A DNA stretch of 29,915 nucleotides from Chrysochromulina tobinii (GCA_001275005.1 JWZX01003034.1:1-29915), one strand, 5' to 3'; counted from the stretch's first letter, positions 17,661 through 26,564 are shown. Numbers and translations are program-made. The notes: generated by a model not told the origin, from the sequence alone.

Positions 17661-18165
17661 GTACGTAAGGACGTATAAAGGACGTATGTAAGTACGAGTA
17701 AGCAGCATTCAATTCCCAAACAGGTGTAGGGGTGGGGCCTGATAAACATGAAAAATAGTAGACCACTCCCCCTTCCGCCCTTGGGTCAAGCCGCAGGGCC
17801 AACAAAGGGTGATACGTCGATACGCGGTGATGCAAGCCGGTAGCTATATGCGGGGGTCTTAGATACCCTATACCCGCCGCATGACCCGCCCGGGCCGCGA
17901 GCGACGTTGGACGCAGAGCCCGCGAGAGACGCGCAGACCCAGTACCCAGAGCCAGGACGACCGGTCTGCCAGACGCCACGCCGGCGCGCGGCGGACGCGC
18001 GGGGCTCGCGGGAACCTCGACGGAACGCGACTCCGGCGTCCGGGGGGCACGTCCGCTCCCGGTCCCGTACCGGTCCCGTCGGACGTCCGAGATGTCGATG
18101 CGGATCCGGACACACACATGAAACAATTCAATCGGTAACAACATGAACCGAACGCTCCTATGCTG
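17661..18165. other. Intergenic region between convergent genes
   Basis: About 500 bp with no convincing coding. It contains GGACGTAT iterations (17668-17690) and a CCGGTCCCGT doublet near 18057-18080. Nothing else is recognised. Confidence 0.55.
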
Positions 18166-20181
18166 CTAAATCCACCCGCCGCTGCCGGCCCGTAGGAGGT
18201 CGAGCGGAGTCAAGCCGGCCGCGCCGGGCGCCGCCGCCATCATCGCATGGTCCATGCTCGCGGCCATATCGGCCAACGAAGGGGCGCGCGGCATCACGAC
18301 ATCGTGCGACGTGGCGCGCTGTCGCTGCGTCTGGCGCAGCGCGACCATCCGCTCGACCTGCGTGGCCGGCAAAGTCGTCTCGTACCCTGGCGGCAGCGGC
18401 TGTGGAAGCCCAGTGCCAATAGCGGCCGGCACAGTGCTTGGCCGCGGCGCATTCCCTAACGCATTCCCCTCTCGCGGTGCATCCCACGGCGGCGCGAGGC
18501 CGGCGGTGGCGACGCCACTCAGTGGCGATCCAGCCTGATCACTAATGATTGCCTGCTGATTGCCTCTCTCATCAGGTACCCTCTTTGGCGATCCCGGCGT
18601 GTTCGGCCTCGCCGGGGGCAGCCGGTCAGTGTCGGGCTGGGACTGCACCGATTGCACCGACTGCACCGACAGCATCGACTGTGCGGACGGTTGCAAGTCG
18701 CCCATGGACGAGGAGGTGCGAAGTGCGTGCGAGCCACGTCGGGCGCCGCCACGAGCAGCGGCGGCGGCGGCGGCAGCGCCACCCCCAGCGCCGCCCGCAA
18801 GGCCGCCCCGGGGAGGGTTGGCGCTGGCTGGCTGGTCAAGAAGAGCGGGCGTACTCGCACGACTGCGCACAGCCGCCGCGACGGGCGTGTTGGCTCTGCT
18901 GAGCCCCCAGATCGCCGCGTTCTCTCGTGCCGCCTCGAGCTGCCTCTGCACCCACGCGGGCCGCTCGATGGCAGAACCCGAGCACAGGGCACGCTCGACG
19001 AGCCCATCGCGGCTCTCTGGCATGCCGAGCGCCATGCCGAGCGCCCCAACGGCAGCATGGTACCCACTGCCGCCACCGCCTGGGAGCCAATCGGGGAAGG
19101 CGTTGCCAGGCGTGCCTGGGCGGCTCGAGGACGTCGAGGTGAGCCCGCTGCGCGCGGCGCCGCCAAAGTGGTTCGGGAGCACCAGCGACAGGCCGTGTGA
19201 GCAGCAGCCGCTGTCCATCTGGGCGCGAGATTGCGAGCTCGGGGCGAGCCCTTGCTCCGCATTCAAGAAGCGCTCAATGTCGAGGGGCGAGCCGAGCACG
19301 AGCGGATCCGCCGTCTTGGGCGCAGAGCTCTGACGGCTCTCCTGGAGCTCCTTCCACCGGTGCACGTAGACACGGCCGTACTGCATCCGCTTCTGCTTGA
19401 GGTTGGGCACCGGCTTGGGCGGTACGCCCTGCGCGAGCGCCCTGGGGTGCGGCGCCAGCCCGCTCTCAATGCGTTTTAGGTGCTCCCCGAGGCCGAGCGT
19501 GCGGCCCGAGGTGAGGAGGGCAAGCTCGGCTGCAAACGGCGCGGTGAGCGCATCGATCTGCTGCCGTCGAAGTTGCAAGCTCGGCGAACTCTGCGCACGC
19601 GGCAGCCCCGCCTCCGCGGCCGGCGAGGTCGGCGAGGCCGGACTCCTCGGGCTCGCCGCGGCTGGCGAGGGCAGCGGCCCTTCGCCTTTCGCGGCGGCCT
19701 CCGGGGCAACGGCGGTCGAGGCACCGGCAAGCTTTGAGGAGGCGATCATGGTGGTCCAGTCGACGCTCGGAGGCACGGACGCGGGCATGTAGCGCGGGCT
19801 GGCGCCCCCACGCCTCCCGAACGCTGCGGGTGACAGCGGGGTTCTCGTGATAACGGCGGGCCTCTTCATGGATGACGAGAGCGGCAGCTCCAGGCCGAGC
19901 TGCGCCCTCTTCATGTCGCTGACCTTGCCGCCGCGTGCCTCGAGGCTGAAGCCTGCGGGTGAGGCTGGGGCGGAGGCTGCCGGAGCGCGCACGGAATGTG
20001 ACGGAACCCAGTGCACGTATTGAGACTCCATGTCGACCGCGGACGGGGCTGTGTAGCGCCCCATGGTCGTCTTTGCTCGAAACTGAGACTCCATGTCGAC
20101 CGCGGACGGGGCTGTGTAGCGCCCCATGGTCGTCTTTGCTCGAAACTGTTGTTCACACATGATAACATCATGTGACAACAT
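18166..20181 (-). CDS. Unknown, largely disordered Ser/Pro/Ala-rich protein
   Basis: A 671-codon minus-strand frame. I do not recognise it. It begins MLSHDVIMCEQ, then has a perfectly duplicated 21-residue unit (FRAKTTMGRYTAPSAVDME core). It is mostly low complexity with phosphosite-like motifs (RASTPAL, SRPGTPGN, NTPGSPKR). The best-ordered part, about residues 235-300, contains LLTSGRTLGLGEHLKRIESG and NLKQKRMQYGRVYVHRWKEL. Coding on this strand is favoured by its length, the SP/TP motifs and that ordered segment; opposite-strand frames are Cys/Arg-rich noise. A 45-nt AT3-rich piece (18535-18579) may be a small in-frame intron. The true start could be elsewhere, because the first 11 residues lie in an inverted repeat and precede a possible acceptor (ACAACAG). 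It is divergent from PSMB2. A regulatory or cytoskeletal role is only a guess. Confidence 0.6.
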   Translation of the reverse strand: MLSHDVIMCEQQFRAKTTMGRYTAPSAVDMESQFRAKTTMGRYTAPSAVDMESQYVHWVPSHSVRAPAASAPASPAGFSLEARGGKVSDMKRAQLGLELPLSSSMKRPAVITRTPLSPAAFGRRGGASPRYMPASVPPSVDWTTMIASSKLAGASTAVAPEAAAKGEGPLPSPAAASPRSPASPTSPAAEAGLPRAQSSPSLQLRRQQIDALTAPFAAELALLTSGRTLGLGEHLKRIESGLAPHPRALAQGVPPKPVPNLKQKRMQYGRVYVHRWKELQESRQSSAPKTADPLVLGSPLDIERFLNAEQGLAPSSQSRAQMDSGCCSHGLSLVLPNHFGGAARSGLTSTSSSRPGTPGNAFPDWLPGGGGSGYHAAVGALGMALGMPESRDGLVERALCSGSAIERPAWVQRQLEAARENAAIWGLSRANTPVAAAVRSRASTPALLDQPASANPPRGGLAGGAGGGAAAAAAAARGGARRGSHALRTSSSMGDLQPSAQSMLSVQSVQSVQSQPDTDRLPPARPNTPGSPKRVPDERGNQQAIISDQAGSPLSGVATAGLAPPWDAPREGNALGNAPRPSTVPAAIGTGLPQPLPPGYETTLPATQVERMVALRQTQRQRATSHDVVMPRAPSLADMAASMDHAMMAAAPGAAGLTPLDLLRAGSGGWI
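18535..18579 (-). other. Possible 45-nt in-frame intron
   Basis: On the minus strand this runs GTACCTGATGAG...GTGATCAG. Removal gives NTPGSPKR|AGSPLSG. Its codons end mostly in A/T (GTA, CCT, GAT, AGA, AAT, GCA, ATT, AGT, GAT), unlike the GC-ending codons around it. The plus strand holds CTGATTGCCTC, also present in the intron at 15952-16091. Confidence 0.4.
20021..20146 (-). repeat. Perfect 63-bp tandem duplication
   Basis: 20021-20083 and 20084-20146 are identical over 63 bp and in frame, duplicating 21 residues at the N-terminus of the unknown protein. Confidence 0.97.
20156..20174. repeat. Inverted repeat near the start of the unknown gene
   Basis: CACATGAT-AAC-ATCATGTG is a perfect 8-bp inverted repeat with a 3-nt spacer, extendable with a bulge by TTGT/ACAA. 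It overlaps the first codons assigned to the minus-strand gene, so it may be a promoter or 5' UTR element. Confidence 0.6.
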
Positions 20182-20637
20182 TCGGTTTCAAGCGGCGCCG
20201 CTCTGTTGGAGCTAGCATTTGCGACGACCTGTGAGAAAAAAGTCTCTTCACACATCACATACGAGCTGTGAAAAGCTGCGCCTTCGCCGCGCGAGTGCGA
20301 CCGACTGCGCTGCTCTCGAACGCCGTGTGCCTGCGCTGTCCAGCGCGCCGCTGCTGCCGCGCGCTCGGCCCAGCTGGCTGCAGCCGGCTGCAGACCTTCA
20401 GGCATCCGCTGCGCGGCCGAAAGCTCAGAGAAAACTGCCAGCCGAGCTGTCGTGGCGCTGCGGCAAGCACCGCTCCGGATGCAGAGCGCATAGTGCACCC
20501 TGCTTGGCGGCGTGCCCCGTCTCGCACGCGCCATCTGACGCGCGCCGCTCCACCCCACCCTCGTCGCCTCGCTCGCGCTACCGCAGGCCCAACTTCCGCG
20601 CAGCGTCACCGCTGCAGCCGCCGCCGCCGCTGTACGG
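20182..20637. promoter_or_regulatory. Divergent intergenic region upstream of PSMB2
   Basis: 456 bp between the unknown minus-strand gene and the PSMB2 ATG. Long open frames cross it (for example from 20219) but encode Arg/Ala/Ser-rich sequence with no domains. It probably holds the promoter and 5' UTR of both genes. Confidence 0.45.
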
Positions 20638-21365
20638 ATGGCAGGCCAGGACGCAATCATTGGATTCACGGGCGCGGACTACGCGATCATCGCGACGGAC
20701 CGGAACGCTGGGCGCTCGATCATGGTCTTCCACCAGGAGGCGGACAAGATCATGGAGCTCGACTCGCACAAGCTGCTCGGCGTGGGCGGCGACCCGGCCG
20801 ACTGTGTGCAGGAGCCCGAGCACTTTCAGAAGAACATTGCGCTCAACTACTACCGTCACAACGTGCCGATGTCGACGCACGCTGTGGCAAACTACATACG
20901 CGGCGAGAAGTCGGCCAAGTTGCGCAAGGGCATGGCCGTCGTCGACATGCTGCTCGCGGGCTACGACACAGACGCAGGCCCGTCGCTCTATTTCATTGAC
21001 TACCTCGCCTCGATGCAGAAGCTCGACAAGGGCGCGCACGGCTACTGCGGCTTCTTTGTCAACTCGCTGCTGGACGCGCACTGGAAGCCGGGCATGACGC
21101 TCGAGGAGGGCCTCCAGCTCATGGTCCTATGCACCGCCGAGATGCAGCGCCGCTTCTCCATCTCGAGTGCGTTCCCGCCACGTCCCGCCACGTCGCGCCG
21201 ATGCCCGCGCATGGACGCGCTTGCCTGTGTTGTGCACGAGGCCACTGCGCGCTGCAACAGCCGCTGACGCGCCTCTCCTCTCTCGCGTGCGCAGTGCCCC
21301 ACTGGATCTGCAAGGTCGTCGACAAGAACGGGACGAGGGTGGTCGAAATCCCCGGCTATGCATGA
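20638..21365 (+). CDS. PSMB2: 20S proteasome subunit beta-4 (PSMB2 type)
   Basis: Two exons, 20638-21166 and 21295-21365, joined across TCGA|GTGCG...GCGCAG|TG, give 199 aa, close to the usual 200. It starts MAGQDAIIGFTGADYAIIAT, equivalent to the family's LIGIQGPDYVLVASDR. It then has HKLLGVGGDPADCVQ, FQKNIALNYYRHN, VDMLLAGYDTDAGPSLYFID, HGYCGFFVNSLLD and, after the splice, PHWICKVVDKNGTRVVEIPG. No catalytic N-terminal Thr is expected, because beta-4 is a structural, non-catalytic subunit of the 20S core's beta ring. The intron join restores the conserved KVVDKNG strand. Divergent from the unknown disordered gene and 169 bp before ASNSD1. Confidence 0.96.
21167..21294 (+). other. Intron of PSMB2
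   Basis: 128-nt GT-AG intron, phase 1 (A|TG = Met). CTGAC sits 25 nt before the acceptor AG. Confidence 0.88.
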
Positions 21366-21534
21366 GCGCGGTGAGGAGAGCAGCCGCGCCGATCACGAGT
21401 GCGGAGCTGCGGCAGCACTCGATGTACAAAACGCTGATGTTAAGAAACCTATTTTGGTACTGCCGATTGTCGTTCTCACGAATCTCATCCACGGCTCGGC
21501 TGCCTAAAAAGTCCCTGGAGAGAGGCCCGGGCCG

Positions 21535-23739
21535 ATGTGTGGCATTGGGTTGGATTTGCTCGTTGGCATCGACGCCGACGCCCCACTGGCGCACGGCAAC
21601 GAGCTGCCGGTGGCCGCGTTGCATCGGCGTGGACCGGACTCGTTGGTGGAGCGCGTCCTCGCCAGCCAGACTCCTCGCTTCAGCCTGCGGCTCGTGGGCG
21701 CGGTGCTCAGCCTGCGTGGGCCTGAGGTGGTGGCGCAGCCGCTGGCCGATACAGCGGGAAACGTACTGCTCTTCAACGGCGAGATTTTTGGCGGCGACGG
21801 CGTTCACGTGCCGCCCGGCGCGTCGGACACGGCTCGGCTCCTCGCCGCGCTCGGCACCGCCGCCAACATCCCGGCGCTGCTCCACCGAGTGCATGGCCCT
21901 TGGGCGCTCGCGTATTGGCACGCGGCGTCGCGCACATTGTGGTACGGGCGCGACCGGCTGGGCCGGCGCAGCCTGTTGCGCGCCGAGCCGGTGCTCGCCA
22001 CCGGCCGGCCCGGATGCCACCGGCTGCTACTGAGCTCCGTGGCGCCGCCCAAGACGGAGGCCGGTGCCTCTTGGGTGTGGAACGAGCTTCCAGCGGAAGG
22101 CATGGGCAGCGTGCGAGTGGCAGCGGACGGCTCCGTGGAGACGCGCTGGCACGCGACGCCGCCCCTGCGCCCGCCCATGGCCAACTGGGAGGCAGCGAGT
22201 ACGGCGGACGGCCACGCCGCGGCAGCCCGGCTGCTGTCCGCTCTCTCAGATGCCGTCCGACGGCGCGTGAGCGACGTGCCGACGCCTCCGCCTCCCTCGG
22301 CGTCCGCGCCCAGCACGGCGCGCGCGCCACCCAGCTCCTCGGCGCGCGTCGCGGTCCTCTTCTCGGGCGGCATCGACTGTATGGTGCTAGCGAGGCTCGC
22401 GGATCTCCACCTGCCGCCCGATGAGCCATTAGATCTTCTGAACGTTGCCTTCGGCGACCGCGCCGCCGCCGCACCCGATCGGCTCACGGGCCGTCGCGGC
22501 GTGCGTGAGCTCCGTCGCCTCTCGCCCTCTCGGCGCTTCCAGCTCATCGAGATCGATATCTCGCTCGCCGAGCTGCGCGAGCACCGCACCTCCCTCGAGG
22601 AGCTGTTGGCGCCCTCTGACACGGTGATGGACATGAACATTGGCGCCGCCTTCTACTTTGGGGCGCGTGCGTGCGGCGTGCTGCGGTGCGCGTCGAACGG
22701 CCAGGCTGACGGCGGCGGCGAGGAGGAGGAGGAGGAGGAGTGCGCCGACGCCGACGCCGATGCCGACGGGTCTGCACGTGACGCTTGGAGTGGCCAGTGT
22801 CGGTACGGCGCTTGGGAGGCGATGGGCGTGGTGGAGGCTGCGCGCGCGCGTGCGCCGTGCAGCCCTTGCCAAGTGCACACAAGCCTCGAACTATCCATCG
22901 AAGGTGGGGGCGAGGGCAGCGGCGAGGGCGGCGGCGAGGGCGGCGCGCGCGTGCCTTCGGTGGAGCTCCGCATTCATGTGCGGATGGCGGGTGAAGGCGC
23001 ATCGGGCGGACTGGCTGGGGGCTGGGGACTGGGGGGTGGGGGCGCATCGGGCGGCGACAAAGCTGGCGGCAGCAGCAGAGGCGTCGGAAGGAGCCGGCGC
23101 GGCGGCAGCAGGAATGCCGCTGATGCTGTTGGCGGCGGGGGCGGCAGCATCGCCCGTCAAGGCGGCGGCGGCCCGCCCTATCGCAGCGGCGCGCGCGTGC
23201 TGCTGCTCGGCTCAGGTGCTGATGAGCAATTAGGTGGGTACGGCCGCCACCGAACCGTCTTCCGAAAAGAGGGTTGGGTGGCACTTGGGGCAGAGCTTCG
23301 GGCGGAAAGGGAGAGGCTCTGGCTACGTAACCTCGGACGCGACGACCGGACGATTGCGGACTGGGGGCGCGAGGCGCGCCATCCTTATTTGGATGAGACG
23401 GTGATGGAGGTGCTCGCCACGACGCCACTCCTCCTCATCTGCGACCTTCGCTTGCCGCCCGGCTCGGGAGACAAGCTCATCCTGCGACGCCTCGCTCGGC
23501 TGCTTGGGCTGACGCAGTGCACCGCGCTGCAGAAGCGTGCGATCCAATTCGGGACGCGCATCGCCAATAAGAATGTGTGCGGGCAGGCGCGCCTCGGGGA
23601 CGCGATGGATCTGGCCGACCTCGTCCACCCCGACGCAGAGTGCCTCAGCCGTGGCCGGCGCGGCACCGATGCCAGCCTGCCGCAGGCCCTTTCCAAGAAG
23701 CGAGGCACATGGGCCAGCGCGCGAGCCGCAGACACGTGA
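21535..23739 (+). CDS. ASNSD1: Asparagine synthetase domain-containing protein 1-like
   Basis: Single exon, 734 aa. MCGIGLDL supplies the Cys2 of a class II glutamine amidotransferase domain (1 to about 190, with HRRGPDS, LFNGEIFGG and YGRDRLGRRSL). The synthase-like domain has VLFSGGIDCMVLA (PP-loop, about 272), LLGSGADEQLGGYGRHR (about 556) and the C-terminal DKLILRRLARLLGL and KRAIQFGTRIA. The GADEQLGGY/RHR signature and overall order match ASNSD1 rather than true asparagine synthetase. About 160 low-complexity residues (387-549: poly-Glu, Ala-Asp repeats, Gly-rich) interrupt the synthase domain between the substrate-loop part and GADEQ. Catalytic activity of this family is not well established. 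A possible intron within the insertion cannot be excluded, but the frame is open throughout. Confidence 0.9.
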   Translation: MCGIGLDLLVGIDADAPLAHGNELPVAALHRRGPDSLVERVLASQTPRFSLRLVGAVLSLRGPEVVAQPLADTAGNVLLFNGEIFGGDGVHVPPGASDTARLLAALGTAANIPALLHRVHGPWALAYWHAASRTLWYGRDRLGRRSLLRAEPVLATGRPGCHRLLLSSVAPPKTEAGASWVWNELPAEGMGSVRVAADGSVETRWHATPPLRPPMANWEAASTADGHAAAARLLSALSDAVRRRVSDVPTPPPPSASAPSTARAPPSSSARVAVLFSGGIDCMVLARLADLHLPPDEPLDLLNVAFGDRAAAAPDRLTGRRGVRELRRLSPSRRFQLIEIDISLAELREHRTSLEELLAPSDTVMDMNIGAAFYFGARACGVLRCASNGQADGGGEEEEEEECADADADADGSARDAWSGQCRYGAWEAMGVVEAARARAPCSPCQVHTSLELSIEGGGEGSGEGGGEGGARVPSVELRIHVRMAGEGASGGLAGGWGLGGGGASGGDKAGGSSRGVGRSRRGGSRNAADAVGGGGGSIARQGGGGPPYRSGARVLLLGSGADEQLGGYGRHRTVFRKEGWVALGAELRAERERLWLRNLGRDDRTIADWGREARHPYLDETVMEVLATTPLLLICDLRLPPGSGDKLILRRLARLLGLTQCTALQKRAIQFGTRIANKNVCGQARLGDAMDLADLVHPDAECLSRGRRGTDASLPQALSKKRGTWASARAADT
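22690..23180 (+). repeat. Low-complexity coding insertion in ASNSD1
   Basis: GGC/GAG/GCC-rich triplet runs (EEEEEEE, ADADADAD, GEGSGEGGGEGG, GGGGGS) in frame within a conserved domain. Two more ordinary stretches (AWSGQCRYGAWEAMGVVEAA and VPSVELRIHVRM) lie inside it. Confidence 0.75.
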
Positions 23740-24012
23740 GGAGCAGCGCGCGAGATGGCAGACGCGCTGTCGCGCGTCGGTCGGCGGGCGGGTACTAGGT
23801 CGGAACTAGAGGCGATGGTGCATGGCGCATCGCGTGTGAGGGACGTCTACCGAGTCCGAGTCTATTCGGACGGCTCGCCTCGAAGACGAAGTTGGAGGTC
23901 GGAGGATCTCAGTATTTTGTGAATCAGTTTTGTTTCGGCATGCGCATGCTCTCAACATGTACACCGCAGAGCCACGTCCTCTACTGGCTACTCGTGCCGT
24001 ACTCGCCACCTC
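23740..24012. other. Convergent 3' intergenic region
   Basis: 273 bp between the stops of ASNSD1 and the Rae1-like gene. No coding or RNA feature is recognised. Confidence 0.5.
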
Positions 24013-24567
24013 TTAGTCATCATCCGATTTGGGAGCATTGCTGTAATCGGTCTTGAGACCCTTGAGGCGGGGCAGGTATCGGCGCCAGAATTTGGCCGGG
24101 TTGATCGTCCCGACCTTGTTTAGGTGCGCAACCTGGCGCAGGCGCCGATCGGCGGTCACCACCTCGATGACAGACTCGGTCGCCCCCTCCATCGCATTCT
24201 CGATGTATTCGTCAGCAGTCTCACGGCTCACACCGTCTGCATCGCCACCGTGGGTCACCACCACCTGCGGGTTGCTACCCTGCACGCTCGCCTTCTCACC
24301 ACGGCGCCCGTCGAAGACGAGAACCGTGCGGGATCCACGAATGCCCGCCAGTTTGGCGGCGAGCTCATCACGGCCCTTTGTGACCTTGCGGTGGCTCATG
24401 AGGTTGTCGCCATCGATGAAGAGCACACGGTCACCCGGCTCGTACACGCGGCCCATGCGCGGTGGCTGCGAGACGCGTCCACAGCTGCGGCGCATGGAAG
24501 CCAGATCCAATGGCGCCGGGGTGAAGGCGTGGGCAGCCAGCAGGAGCAGCACGGCGCTGGTGCTCAT
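24013..24567 (-). CDS. YacP/Rae1-like NYN-domain RNase, likely plastid-targeted
   Basis: 184 aa, single exon. The N-terminus MSTSAVLLLLAAHAFTPAPL looks like a signal peptide ending AHA with Phe immediately after it, as in the bipartite ASAFAP-type presequences of secondary plastids. A transit-like Arg/Ser stretch follows. The mature part matches the NYN/YacP (DUF901) family: VLFIDGDNLMSHR, TVLVFDGRRGEKA, VVTHGGDADGVSRETADEYI, VVTADRRLRQVA and FWRRYLPRLKG. Bacterial Rae1/YacP is a ribosome-associated endoribonuclease, and plastid-targeted homologues are known in photosynthetic eukaryotes. Conserved acidic residues of the NYN active site are present. The plastid address is inferred from the leader. 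Confidence 0.85.
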   Translation of the reverse strand: MSTSAVLLLLAAHAFTPAPLDLASMRRSCGRVSQPPRMGRVYEPGDRVLFIDGDNLMSHRKVTKGRDELAAKLAGIRGSRTVLVFDGRRGEKASVQGSNPQVVVTHGGDADGVSRETADEYIENAMEGATESVIEVVTADRRLRQVAHLNKVGTINPAKFWRRYLPRLKGLKTDYSNAPKSDDD

Positions 24568-24953
24568 ATTTGATTGTTGAGACGTCGGATGTGCAGCTCG
24601 TTTGTCGTTACAAAAGTTAGGATTCTGCTTGTACCACTCTTATGTACCTTCGCGACGTGGCATCCTCAACAAAACATCGACGCAGTGCCCTCAGACGGAA
24701 CACCAGCCCTTGGTCTTGGCCCCCTTATTACTACGCCGACACCTCAACAAGGTTTCGCTTTCGGCCACATTGTTCATTGACATTCAGAATGAATTCAACA
24801 TACTACATAGATTGATCGATAGATCGGTCTGAGATCGGTCTTGATGTAGGCCAACACGCTGTCACCTATAAGAAACGTCGTCCCCGCGCGACCTCTCCCT
24901 CTGGCTCTACCGAGCTCCGAGCTTATCTTTGTATCTTTACTTTCACACTTTAC
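24568..24953. promoter_or_regulatory. Upstream region of the Rae1-like gene and 3' flank of the protease gene
   Basis: 386 bp, AT-richer than the coding regions, with GATCGAT/GATCGGT iterations near 24813-24842. No ORF with domain features. It must hold the Rae1-like promoter. Confidence 0.4.
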
Positions 24954-26564
24954 TCACAAAAAGACCGTCTTCTCGCCTTTCTTCTGCAACCCGACCAGGT
25001 TCGGGCCGCGCACCTCGGACACCTTGAGTGGCCCAAGTCTCTGGCTATGCCCCTGGTGGCTCTGCTGCCGCTGCGCCTGCATGGCAACCGAATGCACGCG
25101 GCGCGTGCTGGCGCACTGGTTGCACAGATCGGTGCCAGCGGGCACCTGCGCAACTGCCATGCCGCCCGTGGTGCGATCGAAGCGCGTGGCGTATGCACGT
25201 AGGAAGGGCATGCCGAGGATAAGCAGGGGCCCGTATTGGGTTTGGTCGTCCATGGTGTCGAAGAGGGGCAGGCAGGCGACACCCTGTACATGTCGATGCA
25301 TGGAATGTATTTCATCTGGATCATCTGGAGCAGGTGATGGAACAGGTACGTCCACATCGACCGCACCCATGTAAATCTCTTTGCGCACCGTGAGACTCTG
25401 CCCACCGACCGTGATCGTCAGGTCGGGCAGCGCCTCGTAGTAAGGGCCGTCGCACGTATCACTTTCCTCGAGATGTTGGAGGCAGTTGGTTTGGGTGGTG
25501 CACCCAGCCTCCACCTCGGCGAGCAGACGATTGTACACATCTGTGGGGAAGGTGAGGAGCGTCGTGCCGCTGTCCACGATTGCGGCGCATGGCGCCTCAT
25601 CGCTGCACTGCACGACTTCCGACAGCACCGCCGCCTTCTTATCATCTAGTCGCACCTCATCCTCACGAAGCTTGACCGGATGGAGCGTGCCGCCTCGGCC
25701 AGCGTGCATCATCGCCTTGCGCCGGCCGCCTTGCATCGCCTTGTGCCGGCCGCCTTGGGCTGAGGCCGCTTCGGCGGCCAAAACGGTCGCCTTGGCCGTC
25801 TCAGCTGATTCGAGATATGTATAAGAATCGGACAGCGGAACAGGCACGATTGGGACGACGGCGCCTGACACGCCGATGTACGTCACGGGAGTGCCCCACG
25901 CGTAGTGCCCAAACGTGGTCAGCTGCAGATAGGGAGATCCCACATCCAGCTCACGCATTACCTCCAGGCGGCCGCCCATGCCATCGCCGAAGACGTTGAG
26001 GCCACCTAGGCAGACGGTGAACTCGTTAACACCCATGTCCGACAGGAACGCCGAGTGGTGCATCCCGTTGTCATTGCGCTTGCCCAGGCCGAGGATGCTG
26101 TCAAACGCGGCACCAGCGAAGTGCATGAGCTGCTGCTCCTGGATGAGCTGCACGTCGACGTGGTGGTGCGACGCGATGGCCCCCTCGCCTGTGAGGGTGG
26201 GGAAGAAGGTCACCGTCTCCAACGCGTCCTTGACCACCACGTCCCCTTGCCCGTACGAGAGGGTGTATGTGGCGTTGCCCTGGGCTTCAAAAGATGTCGA
26301 GCTCTTGATGTTGTAGCGCATGTGAGTCCGGCAAGCATGAGTGTCGCACATCGTCGACGTGACTACCAGGTTGTACGAGCCCGTGTCTGGCACCGCGCGC
26401 ACCATCTGCGGCGGCGTGCCGATGCCCAGCGAGGCGGTGTAGACGCCGTTCTGGTTGGTCATCGGGATGCACGCGCCCGTCGATAGGTTACCCAACGCAT
26501 GGAAATCCTCGGGGCTGGCCGCAGCGAAGGTTGTGCTCACCATGTGATACACGAGGGCAAGCAT
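24954..26564 (-). CDS. Secreted pepsin-family (A1) aspartic protease
   Basis: 536 aa from the ATG at 26564, chosen because it opens a signal-like MLALVYHMVSTTFAAAS. The open frame continues to 26798 in unremarkable sequence. The N-terminal lobe has YTASLGIGTPPQ, the catalytic AVPDTGSYNLVV and a flap-like TLSYGQGDVVV. The C-terminal lobe has AAIVDSGTTLLTFP, the second catalytic Asp. LLILGMPFLRAYATRFDRTTGGMAVA is the typical A1 C-terminal strand. Two features are unusual: a basic Gly/His/Lys insertion (QGGRHKAMQGGRRKAMMHAG) before the second catalytic motif, and a long basic Gln/His-rich C-terminal tail (about 70 residues) after the last strand. Paired Cys residues suggest an oxidising compartment. 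The substrate is unknown; secretory or vacuolar proteolysis is likely. Confidence 0.92.
   Translation of the reverse strand: MLALVYHMVSTTFAAASPEDFHALGNLSTGACIPMTNQNGVYTASLGIGTPPQMVRAVPDTGSYNLVVTSTMCDTHACRTHMRYNIKSSTSFEAQGNATYTLSYGQGDVVVKDALETVTFFPTLTGEGAIASHHHVDVQLIQEQQLMHFAGAAFDSILGLGKRNDNGMHHSAFLSDMGVNEFTVCLGGLNVFGDGMGGRLEVMRELDVGSPYLQLTTFGHYAWGTPVTYIGVSGAVVPIVPVPLSDSYTYLESAETAKATVLAAEAASAQGGRHKAMQGGRRKAMMHAGRGGTLHPVKLREDEVRLDDKKAAVLSEVVQCSDEAPCAAIVDSGTTLLTFPTDVYNRLLAEVEAGCTTQTNCLQHLEESDTCDGPYYEALPDLTITVGGQSLTVRKEIYMGAVDVDVPVPSPAPDDPDEIHSMHRHVQGVACLPLFDTMDDQTQYGPLLILGMPFLRAYATRFDRTTGGMAVAQVPAGTDLCNQCASTRRVHSVAMQAQRQQSHQGHSQRLGPLKVSEVRGPNLVGLQKKGEKTVFL

Noticed and set aside
18560-19333. Plus-strand 257-residue frame with an intron-like 3' end at 18575
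   Set aside because: CTGATTGCCTCTCTCATCAG looks like an acceptor on the plus strand, but the downstream frame is Cys/Arg/Ala noise and the minus strand reads as an ordered protein with SP/TP motifs.
20219-21097. 292-residue plus frame overlapping PSMB2
   Set aside because: Arg/Ser/Thr-rich shadow in another frame of PSMB2 exon 1; no domain.
21423-22033. Upstream ORF overlapping the ASNSD1 start
   Set aside because: Animal ASNSD1 transcripts carry an upstream ORF for a prefoldin-like protein, but this frame (MYKTLMLRNLFWYC...) is not prefoldin-like and has a weak start context.
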